64,000 bases of DNA. Origin: JABCYV01 sp963696025 (GTDB lineage: Bacteria > Acidobacteriota > Terriglobia > Terriglobales > Acidobacteriaceae). A model generated the notes under the pieces. The model saw nothing but the letters and a program-made list of their open reading frames with translations, was not told where the DNA came from and did no database searches. The translations under genes were made by a program, and so were the position numbers. Below are positions 45,472 through 52,875 of this stretch, one piece after another (position 1 is the stretch's first letter; every line of letters starts with the position of its first letter). Where the stretch lies: positions 1 to 64,000 of the forward strand of contig CAVOII010000019.1 of NCBI GenBank assembly GCA_963696025.1, given 5' to 3'.

Positions 45472-46491
45472 TCATTGCCCTGTGACCAGCACCATGCGGA
45501 AGCGTGCTTTACCTTGCATCATGCGGGCGTAAGCATCGGCCGCCTTTTCGAGAGGCACTGTCTCGATCATCGGTCGGATGTCCTCCAGAACACTGAAGGC
45601 AAGCGTATCCTCTCCATCAATCGGCGTTCCCGTCAGGCTCCCGTAGATCGAGCGCCCTCCAAACACGAGCGGAAACGCATTCAATTGGATCTGGTCCTGT
45701 GGTACACCGACCACGATAAGCTTGCCACGGGCTGCAAGACCAGGCACAAGTGTTCCCATGGCATTACCACTAGTTCCGGTGGCAAGAATCGCTCTCGCCC
45801 CGCCCATACGCTGCAGGGCCGCAGCGGCATCCTCGGCGCTGGTATCGACGTAGCTGTGCGCTCCCAAGTCTTTCGCCAGCTTTTCCTTGTCGCGTCCACG
45901 CCCGATCGCGACAGTACGGAATCCCATATGCCGCGCAAACTGGATGCCAAGATGCCCAAGTCCACCGACGCCTTGCACGGCGACCAGATCTCCGCCGCGC
46001 AAGCCGGCGTTGCGAAGCGCGTTGTAGGTTGTAATCCCCGCGCATAGGAGAGGAGCGGCCTCGGCGGACGTGAGCTCATCCGGAACAGAAGAGATACCAC
46101 GTGCTTCGGCGATCATCACTTCCGCATACCCTCCATCCGTGGTTACGCCCGATACCACGGGGTTCTGACAATTCACGATGTCTCCGCGCCGGCACGGTTC
46201 ACACACCCCGTCTTCTCCGGCAATCAGGCCAACACCGACCCGTTGACCGATTTTCCATTTGGACACCTCGCTGCCCAGGGCTTCAACGCGGCCGACAACT
46301 TCATGTCCCGGAACGCGCGGCAGAGTCAGGCCGGGGTAAGTGCCAGTGACCGTGGCCGCATCGGTGTGACAGACTCCGCATGCTTCCACCCGAATCCGAA
46401 CCTGGCCCGGCCCGGGTTCAGGAATTGTTCGTTCGACGACGCCAAGGCTGCCCGGCGCAAAGACTTCGACCGCCCTGTATGTTTTTGCCAT
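45472..46491 (-). CDS. zinc-dependent alcohol dehydrogenase
   Basis: 339 residues from ATG 46491 (GAAGG upstream; an ATG seven codons earlier is possible). Catalytic zinc ligands are in EACGVCHTD and PRVPGHEVVG. The structural-zinc loop is GEDGVCEPCRRGDIVNCQ, with three Cys, the first of the usual four being absent. The NAD(P) fold is VAVQGVGGLGHLGIQFARHMG. It belongs to the AdhP/Cad-like group that oxidises primary alcohols or reduces aldehydes. Followed by an SDR and preceded by a metallo-beta-lactamase-fold gene, all leftward. Confidence 0.9.
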   Translation of the reverse strand: MAKTYRAVEVFAPGSLGVVERTIPEPGPGQVRIRVEACGVCHTDAATVTGTYPGLTLPRVPGHEVVGRVEALGSEVSKWKIGQRVGVGLIAGEDGVCEPCRRGDIVNCQNPVVSGVTTDGGYAEVMIAEARGISSVPDELTSAEAAPLLCAGITTYNALRNAGLRGGDLVAVQGVGGLGHLGIQFARHMGFRTVAIGRGRDKEKLAKDLGAHSYVDTSAEDAAAALQRMGGARAILATGTSGNAMGTLVPGLAARGKLIVVGVPQDQIQLNAFPLVFGGRSIYGSLTGTPIDGEDTLAFSVLEDIRPMIETVPLEKAADAYARMMQGKARFRMVLVTGQ

Positions 46492-46545
46492 TTGAACCTT
46501 CACTTTCTGCATCTCGAGCGATGCGTTGTCTTCATTGCGATGAAA

Positions 46546-47403
46546 TCACGGTTTCGCCACGTGGGCCGAACCCCACAGCGAGCCTGGATTGGCTCGATCC
46601 GGATAGAGCTCCAGCATCTTGTCGTAAAGCTCTCGCGCCGTCGTGGTCATTTCGGCGACGCGTTCGAAATCGCGGATGTATTGACGGGTCTCTTCAATGA
46701 TTCTGGGGCCGTCGTCCTTCTCGGGTTTCTTATGTCCGGCGATCACCGCGCGTGGTTTCAGTTTCTCGATTGTGTCGAGGGCAGAGATCCACTCTTGGCG
46801 GGTCCGCGTGTTTGATTCCATGAGGTAAAGATGGACCTCGTTGTAAGCGGCATCCCCGGCGACCACTAACCCGACCGACGGCACATGCAGACACGTCGTA
46901 TGGTCGGTATCGGTATGGCCGAGTTCGACCACGACAAGGTCACGGCCTTCGAGATCGATCACATTTCCCTTGAGTTCCTCGGCGAGGACCAGGTGCTCCG
47001 GAATCTGGCCGGGATAGCGCGCATTCCAGAAACTCGCGACGAATTCTGCCGACATCTGCTGGCGCATGACCTTCAGAACGTTTGGCGTTGCAACCGCTTT
47101 TACATTCGGAAACCGATCCAGGAGGGCGCCGATGCCAAAGAAATGATCGCCGTGGCCGTGGGTGAGATAGATCGTGGTCAGGTTCTTGCCGCTCGCCGCG
47201 ATCCATTCCACTGCGACGTGCGCCTGCTCGACGGTAAGAAAGGCGTCGACGAGAACAGCGTCCCGGTCACCATAGATAAGTGTGGCCGATGTCGGCACCC
47301 ACATCCATTTTTCTTTCCCCGGTGGCAAGTCACGGTTGAGACCTTGGCGTTTTGTCACAAGGACATCCCATTTCAGCGAAGTACTTACTGGGGTGGTTGC
47401 CAT
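46546..47403 (-). CDS. metallo-beta-lactamase-fold hydrolase
   Basis: 285 residues. The metal-binding motif HGHGDH is in TIYLTHGHGDHFFGIG, with further ligands in ELGHTDTDHTTCLHVP and VVAGDAAYNEVHLYL, and the last His in VIAGHKKP. The domain belongs to the large group of glyoxalase II/quorum-quenching-like hydrolases, substrate unknown. AAAGGAGAACC precedes the ATG. First of a leftward set with alcohol dehydrogenase and SDR. Confidence 0.9.
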   Translation of the reverse strand: MATTPVSTSLKWDVLVTKRQGLNRDLPPGKEKWMWVPTSATLIYGDRDAVLVDAFLTVEQAHVAVEWIAASGKNLTTIYLTHGHGDHFFGIGALLDRFPNVKAVATPNVLKVMRQQMSAEFVASFWNARYPGQIPEHLVLAEELKGNVIDLEGRDLVVVELGHTDTDHTTCLHVPSVGLVVAGDAAYNEVHLYLMESNTRTRQEWISALDTIEKLKPRAVIAGHKKPEKDDGPRIIEETRQYIRDFERVAEMTTTARELYDKMLELYPDRANPGSLWGSAHVAKP

Positions 47404-47440
47404 TTCGGTTCTCCTTTTGGACGGTCTACGATTTACAAGC

Positions 47441-48034
47441 TTAGGGACGCCCCATTACATGCAGATGGGCATAGGGCGAGCCTGCCCACATGATGTAGGC
47501 TCCAGTCGGCTTATGCGTGGTCGGCAGTCCTGTAGTCTTGGGATCGAACGGCCACATGATCATCCAGTGCGGCCCCACGGTGATTGCCGGACTGGTTTTG
47601 TCATTGGGGTCTGAATCGCTCCTCTGCGTAGCGCCTGCGAGCATGTAAGTGATACCCGGGACCGTGTTGGTCGGCCTGGGTTTATGGGCTTTGGCGTCGG
47701 CGAACCACTGCAACGAAGCAGCGTCCACACACATGGGCGGCTCCCCAATCACCGTAGGGTTTCCAGGCATACAGGTGAAACCGTTGCTGCCGTCGCGCAG
47801 GACTACAGTATTGCCCTCCGCATCGGTGTCAATGATTCGAGCTGATCTGGCAATGTCATCAGGCCCGGCGGACATCGCACGCGCTATTTTGCCTTGCGTA
47901 GTATCACTGGCGTCCGTTGTAGAGTTTTGAACCAGAGTTCTCGCCTGGGCCGGCCGTCCGAAATTCATCTCCCCGACAAGGAGCATCGCGGTCGCAATCA
48001 GGAAGAAAGGAAGTCCCCGTTTCTTAAGCTTCAT
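47441..48034 (-). CDS. secreted protein of unknown function
   Basis: 197 residues with GGGGGA before the ATG. A signal peptide ends near AQART. The mature protein has a segment RIIDTDAEGNTVVLRDGSNG, then FTCMPG, EPPMCVDAASLQWF, GITYMLAGATQRSDSDPND and WMIMWPFDPKTTGLPTTHKP, suggesting a compact extracellular domain with two Cys. No catalytic motif is recognised. It precedes the hydrolase gene in the same direction by 37 bases. Confidence 0.75.
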   Translation of the reverse strand: MKLKKRGLPFFLIATAMLLVGEMNFGRPAQARTLVQNSTTDASDTTQGKIARAMSAGPDDIARSARIIDTDAEGNTVVLRDGSNGFTCMPGNPTVIGEPPMCVDAASLQWFADAKAHKPRPTNTVPGITYMLAGATQRSDSDPNDKTSPAITVGPHWMIMWPFDPKTTGLPTTHKPTGAYIMWAGSPYAHLHVMGRP

Positions 48035-48075
48035 AAGTCCCCCTTTCGCTAATAGTCTCGTGCTTACAAGTGAAA

Positions 48076-48303
48076 TCAGTGGAGCCGCTGTCTCGGCTCG
48101 AGGTCGGAAGAGAAACTCCCTGCCGTAAGTGCGCGCTCTTCACCTCCACGCCAGAGCACGGTCGAAATCCTCTTCGCGCACGAATCGCAGGTGAAGATGA
48201 AATCCGCAACTAGGGTCGTGACTGCTTGTTCGCGGCAAGCCTCGCATGCCGGTGGAATGGAAGTTGGATTAACTCGTCGCGATTTGTGCCGCGCCAGAGC
48301 CAT
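48076..48303 (-). CDS. possible small zinc-ribbon protein
   Basis: 75 residues from ATG 48303, with GAGAGAATTG upstream. Two Cys pairs are present, CEAC and CDSC, 15 residues apart (CEACREQAVTTLVADFIF, then TCDSCAKR), as in zinc ribbons. The basic N-terminus and acidic, Ser-rich C-terminus are unremarkable. A GACCG-N2-CGGTC palindrome lies 54 bases upstream. Expression is unproven and no family name can be given. Confidence 0.4.
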   Translation of the reverse strand: MALARHKSRRVNPTSIPPACEACREQAVTTLVADFIFTCDSCAKRISTVLWRGGEERALTAGSFSSDLEPRQRLH

Positions 48304-48356
48304 TTTCAATTCTCTCGACCTTAACCCGCCTCTTAGCCCGATCAGATGATGGATGA

Positions 48357-48368
48357 GACCGATCGGTC
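48357..48368. promoter_or_regulatory. GACCG-N2-CGGTC palindrome
   Basis: GACCGATCGGTC, a perfect 12-bp palindrome, between the possible zinc-ribbon gene and the truncated transporter. Same pattern as the sites at 26504, 44578 and 52757. Confidence 0.45.
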
Positions 48369-48518
48369 GCAGCAAAGGCAAGATAACTTTGTTCGGCGAG
48401 TTCGAACAAAAAGTACATGAATTATTGGGGCTGGCCTGAGAGAGCTCTTCTATGAAAAGGGCGTACCCCGACGATTTAATCATCCTGGCGATGGGAGCTA
48501 CGGTGAGCGCCGTGCCTG

Positions 48519-49130
48519 ATGATGACTTTGATGGCTTTCGGCGGACTCGCGGTGACCGCCCAACTCGGCCCCATTGCGAAGTTCTATCATGTCGATAAAG
48601 TGGTGATTGCTTTCGGCTGGACAGCCCTCGTACTCGCCATCGAGCTTGATCGTGTTCTGAACGGATTCACCCGGCCGTTCTTTGGATGGATCTCGGACCA
48701 TATCGGCCGCGAAAACACGATGTTCATCGCGTTCACACTGGAAGCGGTCGCTGTATTTGCGTTGATACATCTGATTCACAAGCCGCTGTGGTTTATATCG
48801 CTCTCAGGTTTCACCTTCTTTGCATGGGGTGAGATCTATTCGTTGTTCCCCTCGATTACGGCAGACCTTTTTGGAGAGCAATGGGCGACCACGAACTACG
48901 GGATTGTGTACACATCCAAGGGTCTGGCGTCGATTTTTGCTGGACCGGTCGCGGCGCTTGCATCAGTGCGCACCGGCAACTGGGTTGGAGTTTTCTGGGT
49001 GATGATCGCATGCGACCTCACGGCGGCAATTCTGGCATTGTTTTGGCTGAAGCCGGTTGCTCGACGCACTATAGCGCGAGCGGAGGAGATGGCCCTGGCT
49101 GGGCAGGCGCCTGGGACGCAAGCCGCGTGA
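48519..49130 (+). pseudogene. MFS transporter, C-terminal half (oxalate/formate antiporter type)
   Basis: The 203 residues (MMTLMAFGGLAVTAQLGPIA, NGFTRPFFGWISDHIGREN, FFAWGEIYSLFPSITADLFG, NYGIVYTSKGLASIFAGPVA) match the second six-helix half of OxlT-like carriers, which are normally about 430 residues. The upstream sequence does not encode the first half, and a stop lies just before 48519. A half carrier is unlikely to transport. Confidence 0.8.
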
Positions 49131-49446
49131 GATTCGGGAAGTTGACATCGGAAGGGTTGGCAAAATCGCTCGTGCACGTGCCAATACCAATCGGTCCCAG
49201 CATGGTTGCAGATCACCCACACATTGCTATCGCTTGTAAATGTGCGGACGTACGGCATACCGATACGTTTTCATAGAGCGGGCGATATGCACTTTGAGAT
49301 TACCCTCACCCTGAACCTCATTGCTGACAGTCTAGCCGGACGGTCGCGAACCCGCTAGTCGGCTGCGTCTTCCTCACCAAACAGGAATTCCTCAAAATTC
49401 AGGATCGGCGGCACTTCTAAGTCGCTCCCATGCAGGGAATTGTGAA
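49131..49446. other. stretch without a visible gene
   Basis: About 315 bases between the truncated transporter and the sigma-54 promoter of the STAS gene. Activator-binding sites would be expected here, but no convincing repeat was found. Confidence 0.4.
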
Positions 49447-49462
49447 TGGCCCCGTTGTTGCA
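49447..49462 (+). promoter_or_regulatory. candidate sigma-54 (-24/-12) promoter
   Basis: TGGCCC-N5-TTGCA, with GG and GC ten bases apart, 34 bases before the ATG of the STAS gene at 49497. A sigma-54 activator gene ends the same gene run (52876-55044), which strengthens the call. Confidence 0.6.
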
Positions 49463-49496
49463 TTCGTAACGGTGTGCTTTCGGAACCAGAGAACCC

Positions 49497-49781
49497 ATGA
49501 CTCTTAAGATTGAACGGATTTCTGGTACGGGCAGAACTCGGATTCGGCTGAGCGGGGCGTTTCGATCTGAGCATCTTGATCAGGTGAAGGCGGAGATCGA
49601 GCGTGGTGGACCATGGGTGGCTTTGGATTTGGAGGAGCTGGATCTCGCGGATGTCGATGCCATTCGCTTCCTCAATGCCTGCGAGGTCGACGGTGTCGAA
49701 GTGCTCAACTGCTCACCCTATATCAGGGAATGGATGTTTCAAGAACGACCAGGAACCTCAGGCGGCTCGGAAGACAGCTAG
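49497..49781 (+). CDS. small STAS-like domain protein
   Basis: 94 residues: LKIERISGTGRTRIRLSGAF, RSEHLDQVKAEIERGG, WVALDLEELDLADVDAIRFL. This is the STAS/anti-sigma-factor-antagonist-like pattern, without the phosphorylatable Ser being obvious. A related gene is at 55261, and both have a sigma-54 promoter. First gene of the SDR-ABM-SDR operon. It may sense or relay a signal, but no partner kinase is seen. Confidence 0.65.
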   Translation: MTLKIERISGTGRTRIRLSGAFRSEHLDQVKAEIERGGPWVALDLEELDLADVDAIRFLNACEVDGVEVLNCSPYIREWMFQERPGTSGGSEDS

Positions 49782-49821
49782 TCATGCCAGTTGGCATGGT
49801 CTTGAGATCGAGGGAGGGTTT

Positions 49822-50568
49822 ATGCGTTCACCAGTTGTTTTAATTACCGGAGCGCTGACAGGAATTGGCCGCGCCGCGGCACTTATCTTTGCACAGGAGG
49901 GCGCACATGTTGTTGTGTCCGGTCGTCGAGATAAAGAGGGACAAGAGTTAGCTGCAGAGCTACAAGCGCTCGGAGCAGAGGCCATTTTTGTCCGTAGTGA
50001 TGTCCGCAAGGATGAGGATGTGCGCAACCTCGTGGACCAAACGGTCAAGCGTTTCGGACGCCTCGATATTGCAGTCAATAATGCAGGGACGGAAGGATTG
50101 CGGGGTCTGGTAACGGAGCAGACCGCAGAGAGCTACGCAGATACGTTTGATACCAACGTACTTGGTGTGCTGTTAAGCATGAAGCACGAACTGCGGGCGA
50201 TGCTGCCGCAGGGGAGCGGGAGCATTGTGAATGTCTCCTCGGCCTATGGAAGTGTCGGGGCTGCAGGAGCGTCCGTCTACGTAGCTAGCAAACATGCGGT
50301 GGAAGGAATGACAAAATCTGCCGCACTGGAAGTTGCAGGAACCGGAGTTCGGGTAAATGTAGTCGCTCCGGGCACCACGGATACGGGCATGCTCACACGC
50401 TTCACCAACACAGATGAGAACAAAGCGGCGCTCGTCTCGACAGTGCCCTTCAAGCGTCTTGCAACCCCGGAGGAAATCGCTAACGTGATCGCCTTTGTTG
50501 CCTCCACAAACGCCTCATACATGACCGGTGCGTCCATCTCCGTGGATGGAGGAATGCTGGCTGACTAA
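49822..50568 (+). CDS. short-chain dehydrogenase/reductase
   Basis: 248 residues from ATG 49822 (GGGAGGG upstream). Motifs: TGALTGIGRAAA, NNAG in IAVNNAGTEG, Ser in VNVSSAYGS, YVASKHA and NVVAPGTTDTGM; the C-terminus is MTGASISVDGGMLAD. Classical SDR using NAD(P), substrate unknown. Second gene of the sigma-54 operon, 41 bases after the STAS gene and 15 before the ABM gene. Confidence 0.93.
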   Translation: MRSPVVLITGALTGIGRAAALIFAQEGAHVVVSGRRDKEGQELAAELQALGAEAIFVRSDVRKDEDVRNLVDQTVKRFGRLDIAVNNAGTEGLRGLVTEQTAESYADTFDTNVLGVLLSMKHELRAMLPQGSGSIVNVSSAYGSVGAAGASVYVASKHAVEGMTKSAALEVAGTGVRVNVVAPGTTDTGMLTRFTNTDENKAALVSTVPFKRLATPEEIANVIAFVASTNASYMTGASISVDGGMLAD

Positions 50569-50582
50569 ATTGGAGGCACACA

Positions 50583-50915
50583 GTGACAAGAGAATTGTTC
50601 GTTCTTCTCGTTCGCATTCCCGTGAAGGCTGGCTTTGAAAATGAATACTTGTCTCTCATTAATGATGTCATTGACGACATGCGGCATGAAACTAGCTTTG
50701 TGAATGCGGTTGTACACCGCAGCACTGAGGACCCGACAGTGTTTTTACTCCACGAGACGTGGCTCGGGAGAGATGAATTTTTCACCGTGCAAATGAAGCG
50801 TTCCTACCGCGAGTCCTATGAGGCACGTCTTCCTCAGATCATGCGTGCGCCGCGCGAAATCACGATTCTGGAGCCATTACGTCGGGGGTATGTGTTCCGC
50901 GACATCGAACGCTAG
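50583..50915 (+). CDS. antibiotic-biosynthesis-monooxygenase (ABM) domain protein
   Basis: 110 residues from GTG 50583, with GGAGG nine bases upstream. The ferredoxin-like fold is visible as LFVLLVRIPVKAGFENEYLS, SFVNAVVHRSTEDPTVFLLH and the conserved ETW plus FF pattern. ABM proteins include quinol monooxygenases (YgiN) and heme-degrading enzymes; small ones beside SDRs typically act on quinols or polyketide-like aromatics. It lies between two SDR genes. Confidence 0.85.
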   Translation: MTRELFVLLVRIPVKAGFENEYLSLINDVIDDMRHETSFVNAVVHRSTEDPTVFLLHETWLGRDEFFTVQMKRSYRESYEARLPQIMRAPREITILEPLRRGYVFRDIER

Positions 50916-50949
50916 CAGGCGGAGGAATTCATGCACGGTGGGAGTAAGA

Positions 50950-51711
50950 ATGGTTCAGCACAATAAAACTGCACTGGTGACGGGGGCTTCCCGTGGGATT
51001 GGGCGAGCCACTGCGTTGGCGCTTGCTGAGCAGGGTACCCATGTGCTGGTTCACTACGGCCGCTCGGCGAAGGAAGCGGAATCTCTCGTCTCCGAGATCC
51101 AAATAAAAGGCGGAAGCGCAAATGCAATCTCGACGGATCTCGGAATTCCGAGCGGCGCAGAGCGGCTAGCCAAACAGGTGCGCTCAATCGTCGATCGCTT
51201 GGATGTGCTTGTGCTTAATGCCGGAATCAGCAAGGCGGCCCGCCTCGCAGATTACACGGTAGAGGATTTTGACAACCTCTTTGCGACAAACGTCCGAAGC
51301 CCGTTCTTCCTGGTGCAGCAACTCCTGCCTCTTCTAGGCGAAGGCTCAAAGGTCATCGTGATCTCTTCGCTAGGGGCCCGTGCTGTAGTTGGGAAGCCCG
51401 GCGTGGACAATCCTTCCCTCCTTGCCTACGCCTCGACCAAAGGAGCATTGGAGACTCTAGTCAAGAACTGGGCTGCCGTTCTCGGGCCCCGAGGTATCCG
51501 GGTGAATGCAGTCGCGCCCGGTGTGATCGATACGGATATGTCGAATTTCACTAAAACTGAAGCAGGTCGCGAGGCCGCACTGGGAATGCAGGCATTGAAG
51601 CGAATCGGCAAACGGGAAGACGTCGCCGATGTAGTCGCATTCCTGGCTTCGGACAAGGCGCGCTGGATCACAGGTGCCAGTATCCCTGTAGACGGTGGAT
51701 CAAAGCTTTAG
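50950..51711 (+). CDS. short-chain dehydrogenase/reductase
   Basis: 253 residues from ATG 50950 (GGGAG upstream). Motifs: TGASRGIGRATALALAEQG, LNAGISKAA, catalytic Ser in VIVISSLGAR, YASTKGALETLVKNWA, NAVAPGVIDTDM and the C-terminal ITGASIPVDGGSKL. It is the second SDR of the sigma-54 operon and not a close duplicate of the first (different active-site surroundings), so each probably has its own substrate. Confidence 0.93.
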   Translation: MVQHNKTALVTGASRGIGRATALALAEQGTHVLVHYGRSAKEAESLVSEIQIKGGSANAISTDLGIPSGAERLAKQVRSIVDRLDVLVLNAGISKAARLADYTVEDFDNLFATNVRSPFFLVQQLLPLLGEGSKVIVISSLGARAVVGKPGVDNPSLLAYASTKGALETLVKNWAAVLGPRGIRVNAVAPGVIDTDMSNFTKTEAGREAALGMQALKRIGKREDVADVVAFLASDKARWITGASIPVDGGSKL

Positions 51712-51792
51712 CAATCTGGGGGTGGACGACATTTGTAGAGAGCGCTCGCATGCTTCCGTGAACGGAAGTACTGAGAGCAATTGGAGGAACAA

Positions 51793-52183
51793 ATGAGTAA
51801 AACAACGGAATCGAATAAAGCTCTTGTTCTGGAGGCTTTCGACACGCTGTTCAACAAGCGTAACTATGGAGCTGCTGAGCGTTTCTGGTCGCCGAATTAT
51901 ATCCAGCACAGCGCGCATATCGAACCGGGCCGTGAAGGCCTATTCAACCTCATCAAGAGCATGCCGCCAACGTTGAAGTACGAATCGGGAACCATCGTAG
52001 CCGACGGAGATTTAGTCATCGTGCATGGTCGTTTCTCCGGCTTCGGCCAGCCGGATCGCGGCGGACATCGTGCGAATTGCAAATGGAGTTTTGGTCGAGC
52101 ATTGGGACGTCATTGAGGACGAATCTACCAGGCAAGACTCAAAAAGTGGGCTGCCAATGTTTGGTGACCAGTTTAGTAAATGA
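51793..52183 (+). pseudogene. SnoaL-like (NTF2 fold) protein with a frameshift
   Basis: The ATG at 51793 follows GGAGGAAC. The first 83 or so residues are a normal SnoaL-type sequence (NKALVLEAFDTLFNKRNYGA, RFWSPNYIQHSAHIEPGREG, ESGTIVADGDLVIVHGRFSG). Near 52052 the frame shifts; the correct continuation ADIVRIANGVLVEHWDVIED, then GLPMFGDQFSK, is in another frame and ends at TGA 52181-52183. The lost part corresponds to the usual Trp-Ile-Ala-Ala linker. It was once a polyketide-cyclase-like or ester-cyclase-like enzyme. Confidence 0.75.
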
Positions 52184-52533
52184 TCCGCGCCCCTGCGACG
52201 TCACGGGTTGCTCAAAAGGTTGTCATGCTCGAGCAGAGAAAACTTTCAAGGGATGCGGAAACGGACCGTTGCATTGAACTCGACGCTTTTCTCATCCTGG
52301 CTGAGAAAGAGCTATCGGCCTTCATCACCGCGGTAGACAAGTCCTTCGGCGCTGAGCAGGCTCGCCAATCGGCGCTGCACTGGATCGAGGAACTAGAAAT
52401 TATGGATTGGCCGTCTGGGGAGACGATCCCAGATTGGCGTCGGGCTACGTTGGGCGCGAGTGCTCGGCTTGGCTCTTTGAAGTCCAGCAGTGGCGAGTCA
52501 AAACCTGGCAACCGAGGAAGGAGGATCTTGTGA
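52180..52533 (+). CDS. hypothetical protein, helical
   Basis: 117 residues if translation starts at the ATG that overlaps the stop of the SnoaL gene (ATGA, 52180-52183); ATG 52225 (102 residues) is the main alternative. It has amphipathic helices (ELDAFLILAEKELSAFITAV, EQARQSALHWIEELEIMDW) and then the segment DWRRATLGASARL, a pattern familiar from uncharacterised acidobacterial proteins. No function can be given. Last gene before the sigma-54 activator. Confidence 0.6.
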   Translation: MIRAPATSRVAQKVVMLEQRKLSRDAETDRCIELDAFLILAEKELSAFITAVDKSFGAEQARQSALHWIEELEIMDWPSGETIPDWRRATLGASARLGSLKSSSGESKPGNRGRRIL

Positions 52534-52756
52534 GCCCAGCTTCCTAGCAACTCGGAATGGTCGGCCTTGGAAGAATGTGGGCAAACATGGTGCAGCGTCT
52601 TCAATCGGTCTTCAAAACCAGTGCAGGAGTGGCTCCGAGAGGGAGCAGCAGAGGCGATTCGCTGCGCCCATGGGGCCCTTTCGGGCGGATAGGAACCGAC
52701 CGAGCGAATCCAGCGCTTTCGCCCACGTGTTGCGGACCCCGTACGGAAAAACATGC

Positions 52757-52768
52757 GACCGAGCGGTC
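52757..52768. promoter_or_regulatory. GACCG-N2-CGGTC palindrome
   Basis: GACCGAGCGGTC, a perfect 12-bp palindrome about 110 bases before the chosen start of the sigma-54 activator gene. Same pattern as the sites at 26504, 44578 and 48357. Confidence 0.45.
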
Positions 52769-52875
52769 TCAGGTGCATCAAAACTCCAGAAGGATTGCAA
52801 GACCGCGACCTTGAAGTGGAGCGAATTATCGCCTCTCTAGGTTCGATTGTGCGAGGGGTGTGGGTCGATCAGTAC

